Origin: Rhodocytophaga aerolata | Lineage (GTDB): Bacteria; Bacteroidota; Bacteroidia; Cytophagales; 172606-1 | Direction of reading: 5' to 3' | DNA length: 64,000 bases | NCBI RefSeq assembly: GCF_030503435.1 | Contig: NZ_JAUKPO010000011.1 | Coordinates: 1 to 64,000, forward strand | Shown: piece after piece, positions 32,677 to 41,561 of the stretch | How the letters are laid out: each line of letters begins with the position of its first letter | How positions within the stretch are numbered: the stretch's first letter is position 1 | Translations under genes and position numbers: made by a program | The notes under the pieces: model-generated | Seen by the model: the letters and a program-made list of their open reading frames with translations, nothing else | Database searches by the model: none | What the model was told of the DNA's origin: nothing

Positions 32677-33822
32677 ATGGATATTTGGACACAAATTCAT
32701 CAGTTTCTCAACCAACGCTTCTGGGACAACCGTCTGGAAAACATTTTATGGTGTATAGGTCTGCTAGTACTGGGTTTGCTGCTGCGGCGAATACTTTCTG
32801 TTTTTCTGGGAAATCTTCTTTTCAAACTAGTAAAAAAAGAGACGGAAAACTTACCACTTACGGATTTTTTGAAACTCGTCCGCAGGCCGGTACAAATGTT
32901 TGTTACCCTGGTGTTAGTTTATACTGCGTTTAGTTTCCTTAAATTTCCTGCCGAATGGCATCTGGCCCCTATCAAGCAATTTGGACTGCGGCGTTTTTTG
33001 CTAAAAAGTTATCAGTTGCTAATGATTATTGCCCTTACCTGGACAGTAATCAACTTTATTAATTTCTTTATGCTGGTATGGGCCAGAAGAGCCTCCAGAA
33101 CCGGGTCTGGTATTAACGAGCAGCTAATTCCTTTTTTAAAAGAAGTAATGAAGGTCTTCCTGGTTATTTTTGGCTTCTTTTTGGCTTTAGGCGTTGTGTT
33201 CAATCTGGATATAGCTTCTATTATAGCCGGTTTGGGAATTGGAGGCTTAGCAGTAGCGTTGGCGGCTAAAGAAAGCCTGGAAAATTTGTTTGCCTCATTC
33301 ACTATTTTCTTAGATAAACCTTTTGTTATCGGCGATACGGTTCATGTGGGTAATATTCAGGGTACAGTTGAAAAAGTAGGTTTCCGGAGTACCCGCATTC
33401 GTACCTTAGACAAAAGTTCGCTTACCTTGCCTAATAAAATGATGGTAGATCAAGCATTGGATAATCTAACTCAGCGGCGATTCAGGCGGGCAAAATTCAC
33501 TATAAATTTGTCGTATAATACCCCAGCTAATACCATAAAAGCGATTTGTGAAGATATACGGCTCACTATTGCCTCCAACGATTGGACGAAAAGTGAACCT
33601 GCACAAGTGCGTTTTTCGGAATTTGGCGAAAGCTCATTAACCATTCTGATCGTATTTTTTGTGGAAGCGGTAGATTGGAGCGACTATAACCGGATTCGTG
33701 AAGAAATTAACTTCAGCATAATGCAGATTGTACCGGCGCATCGTGCTTCTTTTGCATTGCCTGCCCATACCTTGCATATTGCCAGAGAACCAGCAGGCAG
33801 TGTATTAAACTCAACGTATTAG
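32677..33822 (+). CDS. MscS family mechanosensitive ion channel
   Basis: 381 aa. Four hydrophobic segments: about 22-42, 68-92, 110-135 and 152-185. The pore helix and the start of the beta domain read ASIIAGLGIGGLAVALAAKE followed by LENLFASFTIFLDKPFVIGD, the MscS hallmark. The C-terminal cytoplasmic vestibule follows (about 215-370). Extra N-terminal helices place it among the medium-size MscS proteins. These channels open under membrane tension to release solutes during osmotic downshift. It stands alone with gaps of 188 and 527 bp on either side. Confidence 0.92.
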   Translation: MDIWTQIHQFLNQRFWDNRLENILWCIGLLVLGLLLRRILSVFLGNLLFKLVKKETENLPLTDFLKLVRRPVQMFVTLVLVYTAFSFLKFPAEWHLAPIKQFGLRRFLLKSYQLLMIIALTWTVINFINFFMLVWARRASRTGSGINEQLIPFLKEVMKVFLVIFGFFLALGVVFNLDIASIIAGLGIGGLAVALAAKESLENLFASFTIFLDKPFVIGDTVHVGNIQGTVEKVGFRSTRIRTLDKSSLTLPNKMMVDQALDNLTQRRFRRAKFTINLSYNTPANTIKAICEDIRLTIASNDWTKSEPAQVRFSEFGESSLTILIVFFVEAVDWSDYNRIREEINFSIMQIVPAHRASFALPAHTLHIAREPAGSVLNSTY

Positions 33823-33990
33823 CAGTAAAGCCTACGTCAATAAAAATAAGGTAATGAATAAACACTATCAGAATGGAATGTACAATTTTTCATTGCTTGT
33901 TCCTGCCACCTGATTAATTAGCTCCATGCTAGATAACATATAGATAATGGCTAAATTTAGTTTACACATTCATAAAAATAAGGTCAACAA

Positions 33991-34020
33991 TTTTTTTATT
34001 CTACCGTATGAATAAAAAAA
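33991..34020. repeat. 11-bp AT-rich inverted repeat
   Basis: TTTTTTTATTC (33991-34001) and GAATAAAAAAA (34010-34020) are exact reverse complements around TACCGTAT. It is some 170 bp past the MscS stop, so it is far for a terminator but still possible, as the stem contains T-runs on both strands. Confidence 0.45.
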
Positions 34021-34053
34021 AGCATACAACTGGATTATTTTCAATAGAATTCC

Positions 34054-34061
34054 TATATTTG
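34054..34061 (+). promoter_or_regulatory. Candidate -7 element upstream of rho
   Basis: TATATTTG matches TAnnTTTG exactly. The -33 region about 20 bp upstream reads CTGGATTA rather than TTTG/TTG, so the promoter is only moderately supported. Confidence 0.4.
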
Positions 34062-34349
34062 TGCCACTACAGCTAAGTATATCACATCTATTTTATTGAA
34101 ATATATTTCTCCAGTTGTACTAATTCAGATTTGTTTCGGCAGTTAAATGGGTTATACTTGATAATTCCTCAGGTATATTCTATACTTGCAGTACCTAAAA
34201 CAACACTTGAGCTTTTTGCAATCGCATAGTTCATCTCTTTTTAGATTGAATTCATATTCTTTACAAACACCATACAGTATATCCAACTTTTTTTTCGCTT
34301 GAAGCGAACAACATAACCTTTATATCATTATCATCACTACTGCCTACAT

Positions 34350-36167
34350 ATGTATAATATTGAAGACTTAAATCTTAGGCTCCTGTCTGAACTTAAAGAG
34401 ATAGCGGAAAATCTGGGAGTAAAAAACTACAAAAAGTTAGCTAAGAAAGAACTGATCTACAAAATACTCGATCAACAAGCTATTCTCCCAGAGGTTGATC
34501 CCATTCCTGCCACACCCGAACCCGCCCCCCAATCAGTAATTGAACCTACTACTTTACCAACTCCCAAGAGAGAAGAAGGAGAAGAAAGAAGAAGACACCG
34601 AGTGAAGCGGGAAAATGTAAAAGAGGTTGAGCCTGTTCATCATTCCTCATCTAATGGTGTAAATGGCAAAGATTTTAAAGAAGGCCCATTATTTGCCCCC
34701 ACCGTTAGTGTAGAAACGCCTGTCTCTTATGAAGTTCTGGATCGCCAGGTAGATAAACCGGAGAAAGTAGAGTTTAAAGAAAAGGAACGGGAGCCACGGG
34801 AACCGAAAGAAATCAAGGAGGTCCGGGAGAATGTGCCAGTTGTTAAAGAAAACAGAGAAAACCGCGTAGATAATCGTGAAAACGCAAACAACCGCAATAA
34901 CCGCGATAGAGAAAACCGCGTAGATACCCGCGAGAATCAAAACCGGGATAACCAGAACCGCGATAACCAGAACCGGGGCGAAAACCGCGATAATACTCAG
35001 CGTAACAACAATCCGAACAAGCAAAACCAGAATACCTATACCATCCGCGAATTTGATGGCCTTATCGAAAATGAAGGTGTATTAGAAATTATGCAGGATG
35101 GCTATGGATTTTTGCGTTCGGCAGATTATAATTACCTGGCTAGCCCTGATGATATTTATGTGTCTCCTTCACAAATTAAGCTTTTTGGCTTAAAAACAGG
35201 CGATACGGTAAGAGGCCAGATCCGCCCGCCTAAAGAAGGAGAAAAATACTTTGCGTTGCTTCGGGTAGAAACCATTAATGGCAAAACTACGGAAGAAATA
35301 CGCGACCGCATACCGTTTGAATACCTTACTCCTCTTTTCCCTGAAGAGCGGCTGAATTTAAGTAACCGTCCCGATGAGTTTTCAACCCGTATTCTGGATT
35401 TGTTTGCCCCTATTGGTAAAGGCCAACGGGGTATGATTGTGGCTCAACCCAAAACTGGTAAAACAGTATTATTAAAGCAAATAGCCAATGCCATTGCTCA
35501 TAACCATCCGGAAGTATACCTGATTGTGTTGCTGATAGATGAACGTCCGGAAGAGGTTACAGATATGGCCCGCAGTGTAAAAGGAGAAGTAATTTCTTCT
35601 ACCTTCGATGAGCAAGCAGAACGCCATGTAAAAGTAGCGAGCATTGTTCTGGAAAAAGCCAAGCGCATGGTGGAGTGCGGCCATGATGTAGTTATCCTGT
35701 TAGATTCTATCACCAGGTTAGCACGGGCCTATAATACTGTAGTACCATCCTCCGGGAAAATTCTTTCTGGTGGGGTGGATGCCAATGCCTTGCATAAACC
35801 TAAGCGTTTCTTTGGTGCTGCCCGTAATGTAGAGAATGGTGGCTCACTTACGATTATAGCTACAGCCCTAATTGAAACCGGCTCTAAAATGGATGAGGTA
35901 ATTTTCGAAGAATTTAAAGGAACCGGTAACATGGAACTTCAGCTAGATAGAAAACTTTCCAACAAACGAGTATATCCTGCTATTGATGTGCCTGCCTCTG
36001 GAACCAGAAGAGAAGAATTGCTGATGAACGACGACGAACTATCCAGAGTCTGGATTCTGCGCAAACATATGGCTGATATGACCTCTATTGAAGCTATGGA
36101 ATTCTTGCTTGATAAAATGAGAGGCACACGTAACAATGATGAATTCCTTATTTCAATGAACAGATAA
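34350..36167 (+). CDS. rho: Transcription termination factor Rho with long disordered insert
   Basis: 605 aa, about 185 longer than E. coli Rho. Residues 1-45 are the Rho_N helical domain. About 46-229 are low-complexity: first Pro/Glu/Val-rich, then an Asn/Arg/Asp/Glu-rich stretch with repeated NRDNQ and NREN words. The cold-shock RNA-binding domain starts near 230 ([16 protein letters not shown]). The ATPase follows, with Walker A QPKTGKT near 367-373 and Walker [11 protein letters not shown], and ends in the helicase tail EFLISMNR. Disordered inserts at this place are known in Bacteroidota Rho, where that of Bacteroides thetaiotaomicron drives condensate formation. An intrinsic terminator follows. 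Confidence 0.96.
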   Translation: MYNIEDLNLRLLSELKEIAENLGVKNYKKLAKKELIYKILDQQAILPEVDPIPATPEPAPQSVIEPTTLPTPKREEGEERRRHRVKRENVKEVEPVHHSSSNGVNGKDFKEGPLFAPTVSVETPVSYEVLDRQVDKPEKVEFKEKEREPREPKEIKEVRENVPVVKENRENRVDNRENANNRNNRDRENRVDTRENQNRDNQNRDNQNRGENRDNTQRNNNPNKQNQNTYTIREFDGLIENEGVLEIMQDGYGFLRSADYNYLASPDDIYVSPSQIKLFGLKTGDTVRGQIRPPKEGEKYFALLRVETINGKTTEEIRDRIPFEYLTPLFPEERLNLSNRPDEFSTRILDLFAPIGKGQRGMIVAQPKTGKTVLLKQIANAIAHNHPEVYLIVLLIDERPEEVTDMARSVKGEVISSTFDEQAERHVKVASIVLEKAKRMVECGHDVVILLDSITRLARAYNTVVPSSGKILSGGVDANALHKPKRFFGAARNVENGGSLTIIATALIETGSKMDEVIFEEFKGTGNMELQLDRKLSNKRVYPAIDVPASGTRREELLMNDDELSRVWILRKHMADMTSIEAMEFLLDKMRGTRNNDEFLISMNR

Positions 36168-36194
36168 GAATCAAAAACAGATAAAGAAGTAAAC

Positions 36195-36224
36195 AAAAAA
36201 GCGATGTAATAACATCGCTTTTTT
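36195..36224 (+). terminator. Intrinsic terminator after rho
   Basis: AAAAAAGCGATGT (36195-36207) and ACATCGCTTTTTT (36212-36224) pair perfectly around AATA, with a six-T tail. It lies 27 nt after the rho stop. Confidence 0.92.
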
Positions 36225-36333
36225 ATTTAGAGAGCTAGGCGAAAGTGTATAAAAGCAGATAGTATTACTATAATTACTCATTTTCATCGCCTGTTATCTT
36301 GTACATTCTACGAAATCAGTCTATTTTACCAGT

Positions 36334-37407
36334 ATGGCAAAAGGATTAAAAAACACGCTAAAAAGTGTAGGTAAAGCTCCCGGATCACTTATTTACATTG
36401 GCGAAATTACTACGCCGGTAACGGACGTTTCCATATCTATTACGGAATACGACCAGCACACCATTAAATCATATCAGGCAAAAACAGTAGAAGAATGTGT
36501 TACTTGCAAATTCTCGAATTTCAATAGCTGGATAAATGTAGATGGCGTACATAACGTGGAAATTATTAAAACGCTTGGTGAGCAATTCGGCCTGCATCAA
36601 CTCACCTTGGAAGATATACTTAACACAGAGATCCGCCCAAAAATGGAAGTTTTTGAAAGTTATGTGCTCATTATTGTAAAGATGCTCCGGTACAATACAA
36701 CCACTAAGGAAGTAGAAGCGGAACAGGTAAGTTTAGTGCTGGGCGACAATTATGTGCTTTCTTTTCAAGAAAACCGGGATGGTGATGTATTTGATGGTAT
36801 CCGGCTGCGGATTGCCAATCCGCATGGGCGGCACCGGAAATCGGGCCCGGATTATTTATTGTATTCGCTACTGGACGCGGTTGTCGACCATTATTTTGTA
36901 GTATTGGAGCGTATTGGAGAAAAACTGGAAGACCTGGAAGAAGAAATTACCGGTTCACCTTCACAAGATGTATTAAAAAGTTTATATGCCTTAAAGCAAG
37001 AGTTGATTTTTATGCGCAGATCGGTATGGCCCTTACGGGAAATCATCAGCAGTTTGGATAGAGAAGAAAGCATACTCATCAAAAAAGAAATCCGTAAATA
37101 CATCCGCGATATTTATGACCACACTATACAAGTAATAGATACCACAGAATCCTTCAGGGATTCCACAGGCAGTTTACTCGACCTGTATTTATCCAGTGTC
37201 AGTAACCGCACCAACGATGTAATGAAAGTACTGACGATGATTTCTACCATTTTTATGCCCCTAACCTTTATTGCCGGCGTCTATGGGATGAACTTTGACA
37301 ATATGCCTGAACTAAAGTGGCGGTATGGGTATTTTATTATTCTAGGCTTAATGGCCATCAGTATTATTATTATGCTCCTCTGGTTCCGCCGGAAAAAATG
37401 GTTATAA
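36334..37407 (+). CDS. corA: CorA magnesium/cobalt transporter
   Basis: 357 aa. Large N-terminal cytoplasmic domain, a long stalk helix around 230-290, and two C-terminal membrane helices. The first (about 298-318) ends in the selectivity motif YGMNFDNMPEL; the second (about 327-348) is followed by the basic tail FRRKKW. Length and the GMN motif are standard for bacterial CorA, a pentameric Mg2+ channel. It sits between rho's terminator and the amidase gene, 70 bp ahead of the latter. Confidence 0.95.
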   Translation: MAKGLKNTLKSVGKAPGSLIYIGEITTPVTDVSISITEYDQHTIKSYQAKTVEECVTCKFSNFNSWINVDGVHNVEIIKTLGEQFGLHQLTLEDILNTEIRPKMEVFESYVLIIVKMLRYNTTTKEVEAEQVSLVLGDNYVLSFQENRDGDVFDGIRLRIANPHGRHRKSGPDYLLYSLLDAVVDHYFVVLERIGEKLEDLEEEITGSPSQDVLKSLYALKQELIFMRRSVWPLREIISSLDREESILIKKEIRKYIRDIYDHTIQVIDTTESFRDSTGSLLDLYLSSVSNRTNDVMKVLTMISTIFMPLTFIAGVYGMNFDNMPELKWRYGYFIILGLMAISIIIMLLWFRRKKWL

Positions 37408-37477
37408 GTGGCAGGAGAATATGTTAGAAATTTTAGCTATTTTTCTACAATAGCTTACTCTCCTCCACCCCTTACGT

Positions 37478-39148
37478 ATGAAGTTTACGTTTACCAAACT
37501 CGGATTTATTAGCCTTTGCTGCATGGGCAGCTTTATTTTAGGAGCTTTCTTTACCAAGCATACAACTACTCTTCCGATCACAGCACCATCTGTAGAAAAA
37601 GCCTCAACCCTGCTAGGCCTGCAATTTACTGAAGCAGAAACAGATTCTATGTTAAGCGGCCTGGAGGAGTTACGCACCAGTTACGACACCCTGCGTAAAA
37701 TAACGCTGAGCAACGACATTGCACCGGCTCTCTATTTCAATCCACTTCCAACTGGCTTTTCTATAGAAAAAACAAAAAAGCCCTTTCAGGTTGGTTCAAC
37801 CGGCAAAGTAACCCGGCCAGTTACTACAGAAGATCTGGCTTTTTATACGGTGCATCAATTAGCCGAACTGCTGCGAACCCGGCAAATAACCTCCGTAGAA
37901 TTAACACAATTTTTTCTGGAACGGCTGAAAACGTATGGTCCTCGCCTGGAATGTGTAATTACGCTTACGGAAGACTTAGCTATGAAGCAGGCTATCCAAG
38001 CCGATGCGGAAATTAAAGCAGGCAAATACAAAGGCTTCCTGCATGGAATACCCTACGGAGCAAAAGACCTGCTGGCTACCCGGAATTATAAAACCACCTG
38101 GGGTTCTGTGCCCTACAAAGACCAGGTGATCAATACAGACGCTACGGTTATAAAAAAACTTCAGGCTGCCGGTGCCGTGCTGGTAGCCAAACTCACCTTA
38201 GGCGAACTGGCCATGGGCGATGTGTGGTTTGGCGGCAAAACCCGTAATCCCTGGAACACCCAACTAGGTTCCAGTGGCTCATCTGCCGGTTCTGCAGCAG
38301 CCGTAGCCGCCGGACTGGTGCCTTTTGCAATTGGCACAGAAACATTGGGCTCTATTGTATCTCCCGCTACTGTTTGTGGAGTTACAGGCTTACGTCCTAC
38401 GTATGGCCGGGTAAGCCGCACAGGTGCCATGGCTCTTAGCTGGTCTATGGATAAAATTGGCCCTATGTGCCGCACTGTAGAAGATTGTGCCATTGTTTTT
38501 AATGCCATTCATGGTCCGGATGGCCTGGATAAAACAGTGGTAGATGCTCCCTTCAATTATAATGGTAATAAACCCATAAAAGGATTGCGTATTGGCTATT
38601 TATCAAAAGAATTTGACCAGGTAAATGCACAGAATAAACCCTTTACGGATGCAGCCCTGCAAAAGATAAAAGAAATGGGCATCAATCTTATTCCGGTAGA
38701 TTTACCTGACTTACCAGCCAATAATCTGTTATTCATTATCTCTGCAGAAGCGGCTGCCGCGTTTGATGAACTTACCCGCACGAATAAAGATGACCTGATG
38801 GTGAAGCAACTAAAGAACTCCTGGCCCAACGAATTCCGGACGGCTCGTTTTATTCCGGCGGTAGAATATATCCAGGCAAACCGCATACGCACCTTGCTGA
38901 TTGAACAAATGGCCGCAAAAATGAAAGAAATAGATGTATTGGTGGCTCCAACCTATGGCGGCCTGCGGGTAACTAACCTTACCGGGCATCCATGTGTAGT
39001 TCTCCCCAACGGATTTACGCCTCAGCAAACTCCCACAAGCCTGGTGTTTATCGGAAATTTGTATGACGAAGCAACCTTGCTAACAGTAGCTAAAGCCTAC
39101 CAGGATGCTACCGGCTTTCACAAAAAACACCCGGTACTGGCCCAATAG
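37478..39148 (+). CDS. Amidase-signature family hydrolase, exported or anchored
   Basis: 556 aa. An N-terminal hydrophobic segment (about 8-25) suggests export or anchoring. About 80 residues of linker precede the amidase fold. The Ser-cisSer-Lys triad can be placed at K196 (HGIPYGAKDLLATRN), S269 in GSSGSSAGSAA and S292 in GTETLGSIVSPA. The usual SIR of the signature is SIV here, so Arg is replaced by Val. Family members hydrolyse amide bonds in peptides, fatty-acid amides or nitrile-derived amides; GatA belongs here, but the N-terminal anchor and absence of gatB/C argue against that role. Substrate unknown. Confidence 0.88.
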   Translation: MKFTFTKLGFISLCCMGSFILGAFFTKHTTTLPITAPSVEKASTLLGLQFTEAETDSMLSGLEELRTSYDTLRKITLSNDIAPALYFNPLPTGFSIEKTKKPFQVGSTGKVTRPVTTEDLAFYTVHQLAELLRTRQITSVELTQFFLERLKTYGPRLECVITLTEDLAMKQAIQADAEIKAGKYKGFLHGIPYGAKDLLATRNYKTTWGSVPYKDQVINTDATVIKKLQAAGAVLVAKLTLGELAMGDVWFGGKTRNPWNTQLGSSGSSAGSAAAVAAGLVPFAIGTETLGSIVSPATVCGVTGLRPTYGRVSRTGAMALSWSMDKIGPMCRTVEDCAIVFNAIHGPDGLDKTVVDAPFNYNGNKPIKGLRIGYLSKEFDQVNAQNKPFTDAALQKIKEMGINLIPVDLPDLPANNLLFIISAEAAAAFDELTRTNKDDLMVKQLKNSWPNEFRTARFIPAVEYIQANRIRTLLIEQMAAKMKEIDVLVAPTYGGLRVTNLTGHPCVVLPNGFTPQQTPTSLVFIGNLYDEATLLTVAKAYQDATGFHKKHPVLAQ

Positions 39149-39214
39149 TTGTACTGGATTGCAGAAGTACATTTACTCTTTTGTACTATATAGCCACTTT
39201 ATCTTCAAACTTTT

Positions 39215-40615
39215 ATGACCAGAATCTACCATTTATCTAGATTACTTATCGGTATCTATGCCTTTCTGCTTACTTCTTGCATGGTGCCAATTCCGTATAA
39301 TGTTAGCCCTCAGCTAATGGATATCCCTCTTATTCCACACACTCATGAGGTTGAATTGTATTTTGAAAATCAGCTGCCCAAAAACAAAGCGTACTATGAG
39401 GTATTAGGCCTGAGTGCCGAAGGAAATGATTATAACGCCATGCTGCTGCAAATAAAGAGTAAAGCCAGCCGGGCCGGAGCAGATGCCGTTATTTATGTAC
39501 AGAATTCCCAGGCAAGTTATGCGTCTGCAGAAGGTGGGCCGTACACTATACCAATAGTAAAAGGAATAGGCATTAAATACCGCGATAGTTTAACCTATAT
39601 AGATCAATATGTAAAAAACAAAAAGGTATACAATTTAACAGATTTACAAAATGACACTTCTGCGCCCTCTCTGCTTTACGAAGCCTCTTTTTCTATGCAG
39701 GGCATGGAACTGCCCAAGGGACAAAAACCGAATACCGTCTATAACCGGTTTGTGAGAGAATTATCTTTTGATTATTTGCTATATGAAACCTACAACTGGG
39801 CGTATAGAACCGATCCGCAAGGCCGGATAATTGAAAGAAAGTACTTTACAAATGCTGCCCTGCCACAAACCTATATGATATGCCTGTTCACCTACACCTT
39901 TACAGATGATGTAAAGAGTATAAAAATCAGCTATCCTTCTTATCCCATGCAGAACATATATATGGATTTAGTGTATACGACTGATAATAAAGTAAGTGAG
40001 AAACTGATTTATGATAATGCCAGCAAAAAGAAAAAATTGCTATATATAGAAAAACTGGCCTACGATCACCTAAACAGAATAGCCCAGACCACACTCTATA
40101 AAATTGAGCAGAATAAGCAGGTTCCTTTCCTGCAAACCATATATAGTTATTACACAATGGACGATCTGCCTGCACCTAAAGAGTTTAATTTATATAACTC
40201 CGCAAGACAAATAAAAGAAGATCCATCTACTGCTACTAATCACTTAACTTCAGGATCATCGGCTGAGCAAGCCAGCGAACCTCACCAAGCTTTGGAAAGC
40301 ACCAAGAATACTCCGGAACCAGATACAGGTAGCCTGGATGCTAACCTGAGTATGGGTGCAGTACATTATAATAAAGGAGCCGATATCAGCAAGCAACTAA
40401 ATGCAATGAATCTGAAACAGTATCAGATATATGGAAAAGAACTGGAGGCGCAACTGAAAGCTCATTTTCAGGATGCCTTGCCCTACTTTCAGAAAGCCTA
40501 CTCTATTGATCAAACTAATTTAGCAGTACTGCAACCTTTATTGAGTATTTATAAAGTACTCGGAATGAAAGAAGCGGCGCAGAAAATTCTAAAACAGATT
40601 GAATCACTCAATTAA
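39215..40615 (+). CDS. Lipoprotein with helical-repeat C-terminus, function unknown
   Basis: 466 aa. Signal peptide with lipobox LLTSC, Cys22. The segment about 45-110 (YEVLGLSAEGNDYNAMLLQIKSKASRAGADAVIYVQ) resembles the alpha/beta core of YbjQ-like small domains, in which a GADAVI word is common; this is a weak match. A beta-rich middle region (about 115-320) reads like repeated strands with YDxxNRI-type turns (YDHLNRIAQTTLY). After a Ser/Thr/Glu-rich linker (about 330-375) the C-terminus has a TPR-like unit (LPYFQKAYSIDQTNLAVLQPLLSIYKVLG). It stands alone and ends at an intrinsic terminator. I do not recognise it. Confidence 0.65.
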   Translation: MTRIYHLSRLLIGIYAFLLTSCMVPIPYNVSPQLMDIPLIPHTHEVELYFENQLPKNKAYYEVLGLSAEGNDYNAMLLQIKSKASRAGADAVIYVQNSQASYASAEGGPYTIPIVKGIGIKYRDSLTYIDQYVKNKKVYNLTDLQNDTSAPSLLYEASFSMQGMELPKGQKPNTVYNRFVRELSFDYLLYETYNWAYRTDPQGRIIERKYFTNAALPQTYMICLFTYTFTDDVKSIKISYPSYPMQNIYMDLVYTTDNKVSEKLIYDNASKKKKLLYIEKLAYDHLNRIAQTTLYKIEQNKQVPFLQTIYSYYTMDDLPAPKEFNLYNSARQIKEDPSTATNHLTSGSSAEQASEPHQALESTKNTPEPDTGSLDANLSMGAVHYNKGADISKQLNAMNLKQYQIYGKELEAQLKAHFQDALPYFQKAYSIDQTNLAVLQPLLSIYKVLGMKEAAQKILKQIESLN

Positions 40616-40659
40616 TCAGCTTAGCTAACATTCAAGGAAATATCCTGGTATATTAGCTA

Positions 40660-40694
40660 TAAAGCCTGTTGCTTAAAAATGGCAACAGGCTTTA
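40660..40694. terminator. Intrinsic terminator between lipoprotein and PorT-like genes
   Basis: TAAAGCCTGTTGC (40660-40672) and GCAACAGGCTTTA (40682-40694) pair perfectly around a 9-nt loop, followed by TTTTG. The two flanking genes converge on it, so it probably serves both. Confidence 0.9.
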
Positions 40695-40716
40695 TTTTGA
40701 AAATGGTGTTAACAAA

Positions 40717-41427
40717 CTACTTTTCGTACCTTTTTCCTATGCCAAAACTCAAACCTAGGGTTACCGTAATGGCATTATTTCCTACAGTAGGACTGGCTAC
40801 TGTAAAACCGGTTAACTGTGAATCGGCAATATTGGAGATGCCATGTGTATAGCGGACATCCAGTAATGCCCGCATAGCGCCTTGCAAACGCATGTTCAAC
40901 CCAATACCTCCAGTAATTCCTACATCTACGGGATTAATTGCATTGCTTCTATCTAATTTATCAGAAGTTGCCTGATCATTCACATCATTGGCATTTAACT
41001 TAAATCCAAAATTTGGTCCCAGGAAAACATTGGGTCGGAAATCTCCTTCTTTGTTCAGAAAATACCTGGCCAGCAAAGGGACTTCTATATAGTTAAGTCT
41101 GCGGTTAAAGGTTGTGAACTGGGGATTTAATCCGGATATGGGTGGAGCATTTTCAAACTTTGCCCCTTTTTGCGAATACAAGGCTTCCACAGAAATTCCA
41201 AAGGTATTCACTACACTATAGGTTAGAGTGGCTCCGGCAGATAAGCCAGGTTGCATGGTCTGGTTGCTAACATCGCCATGCAGATTAGATAAGTTTATTC
41301 CTATTTTAGGGCCAATGCTCAACACCTGCCGGTTTCTCCGCTGTGCATATACGTGGGAAGTAATACTAGTTGTAAATAAAAAAATAATGATTAAATAAGT
41401 GACTCTGGATACGGATTTATACATCAT
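40717..41427 (-). CDS. PorT-like outer-membrane beta-barrel protein
   Basis: About 236 aa from the ATG pair at 41427/41424; a longer frame to 41484 would place charged residues before the signal peptide. Signal peptide of about 30 residues ends VYAQ. The mature protein begins QRRNRQVLSIGPKIGINLSNLHG, the start of the small PorT/OmpW-like barrels common in Bacteroidota, and continues with alternating strands (YIEVPLLARYFL, VFLGPNFGFKL, GITGGIGLNMRLQG, LLDVRYTHGISNI, ITVTLGLSFGIGKRY). Sequence does not tell whether it is part of a secretion system; it stands alone here and divergently to bioF. Confidence 0.85.
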   Translation of the reverse strand: MMYKSVSRVTYLIIIFLFTTSITSHVYAQRRNRQVLSIGPKIGINLSNLHGDVSNQTMQPGLSAGATLTYSVVNTFGISVEALYSQKGAKFENAPPISGLNPQFTTFNRRLNYIEVPLLARYFLNKEGDFRPNVFLGPNFGFKLNANDVNDQATSDKLDRSNAINPVDVGITGGIGLNMRLQGAMRALLDVRYTHGISNIADSQLTGFTVASPTVGNNAITVTLGLSFGIGKRYEK

Positions 41428-41561
41428 GATGGATCTTGTGGTTTTTGGGTGCAATATAAAACCTGTGCCTGCTACGGAAAACAAATACCCAATGTTTTTT
41501 ACCCATGGCGTAAACTTTTGGCACGATAACCCTATTTTTGTACCTTCACCGGTTATTTTCT

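Larger units (their letters stand above)
33823..34349. other. 527-bp gap before rho; candidate leader
   Basis: No coding potential stands out on either strand. It is AT-rich and contains an 11-bp AT inverted repeat (33991-34020), a candidate -7 element (34054-34061) and a 12-bp palindrome, GAAATATATTTC, near 34098. If the promoter is correct the rho mRNA has a leader of about 280 nt, long enough for autoregulation by Rho itself, which is known for other bacteria. Confidence 0.5.

Noticed and set aside
37478-39148. GatA subunit of the tRNA amidotransferase
   Set aside because: It has an N-terminal export/anchor segment, about 80 extra residues before the fold, an altered signature and no gatB/gatC nearby.
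41518-41540. Possible sigma-54 promoter before bioF: TTGGCACG matches the -24 element
   Set aside because: The -12 element (TTGCA-like) is absent at the required spacing; the sequence there reads CCCTATT.
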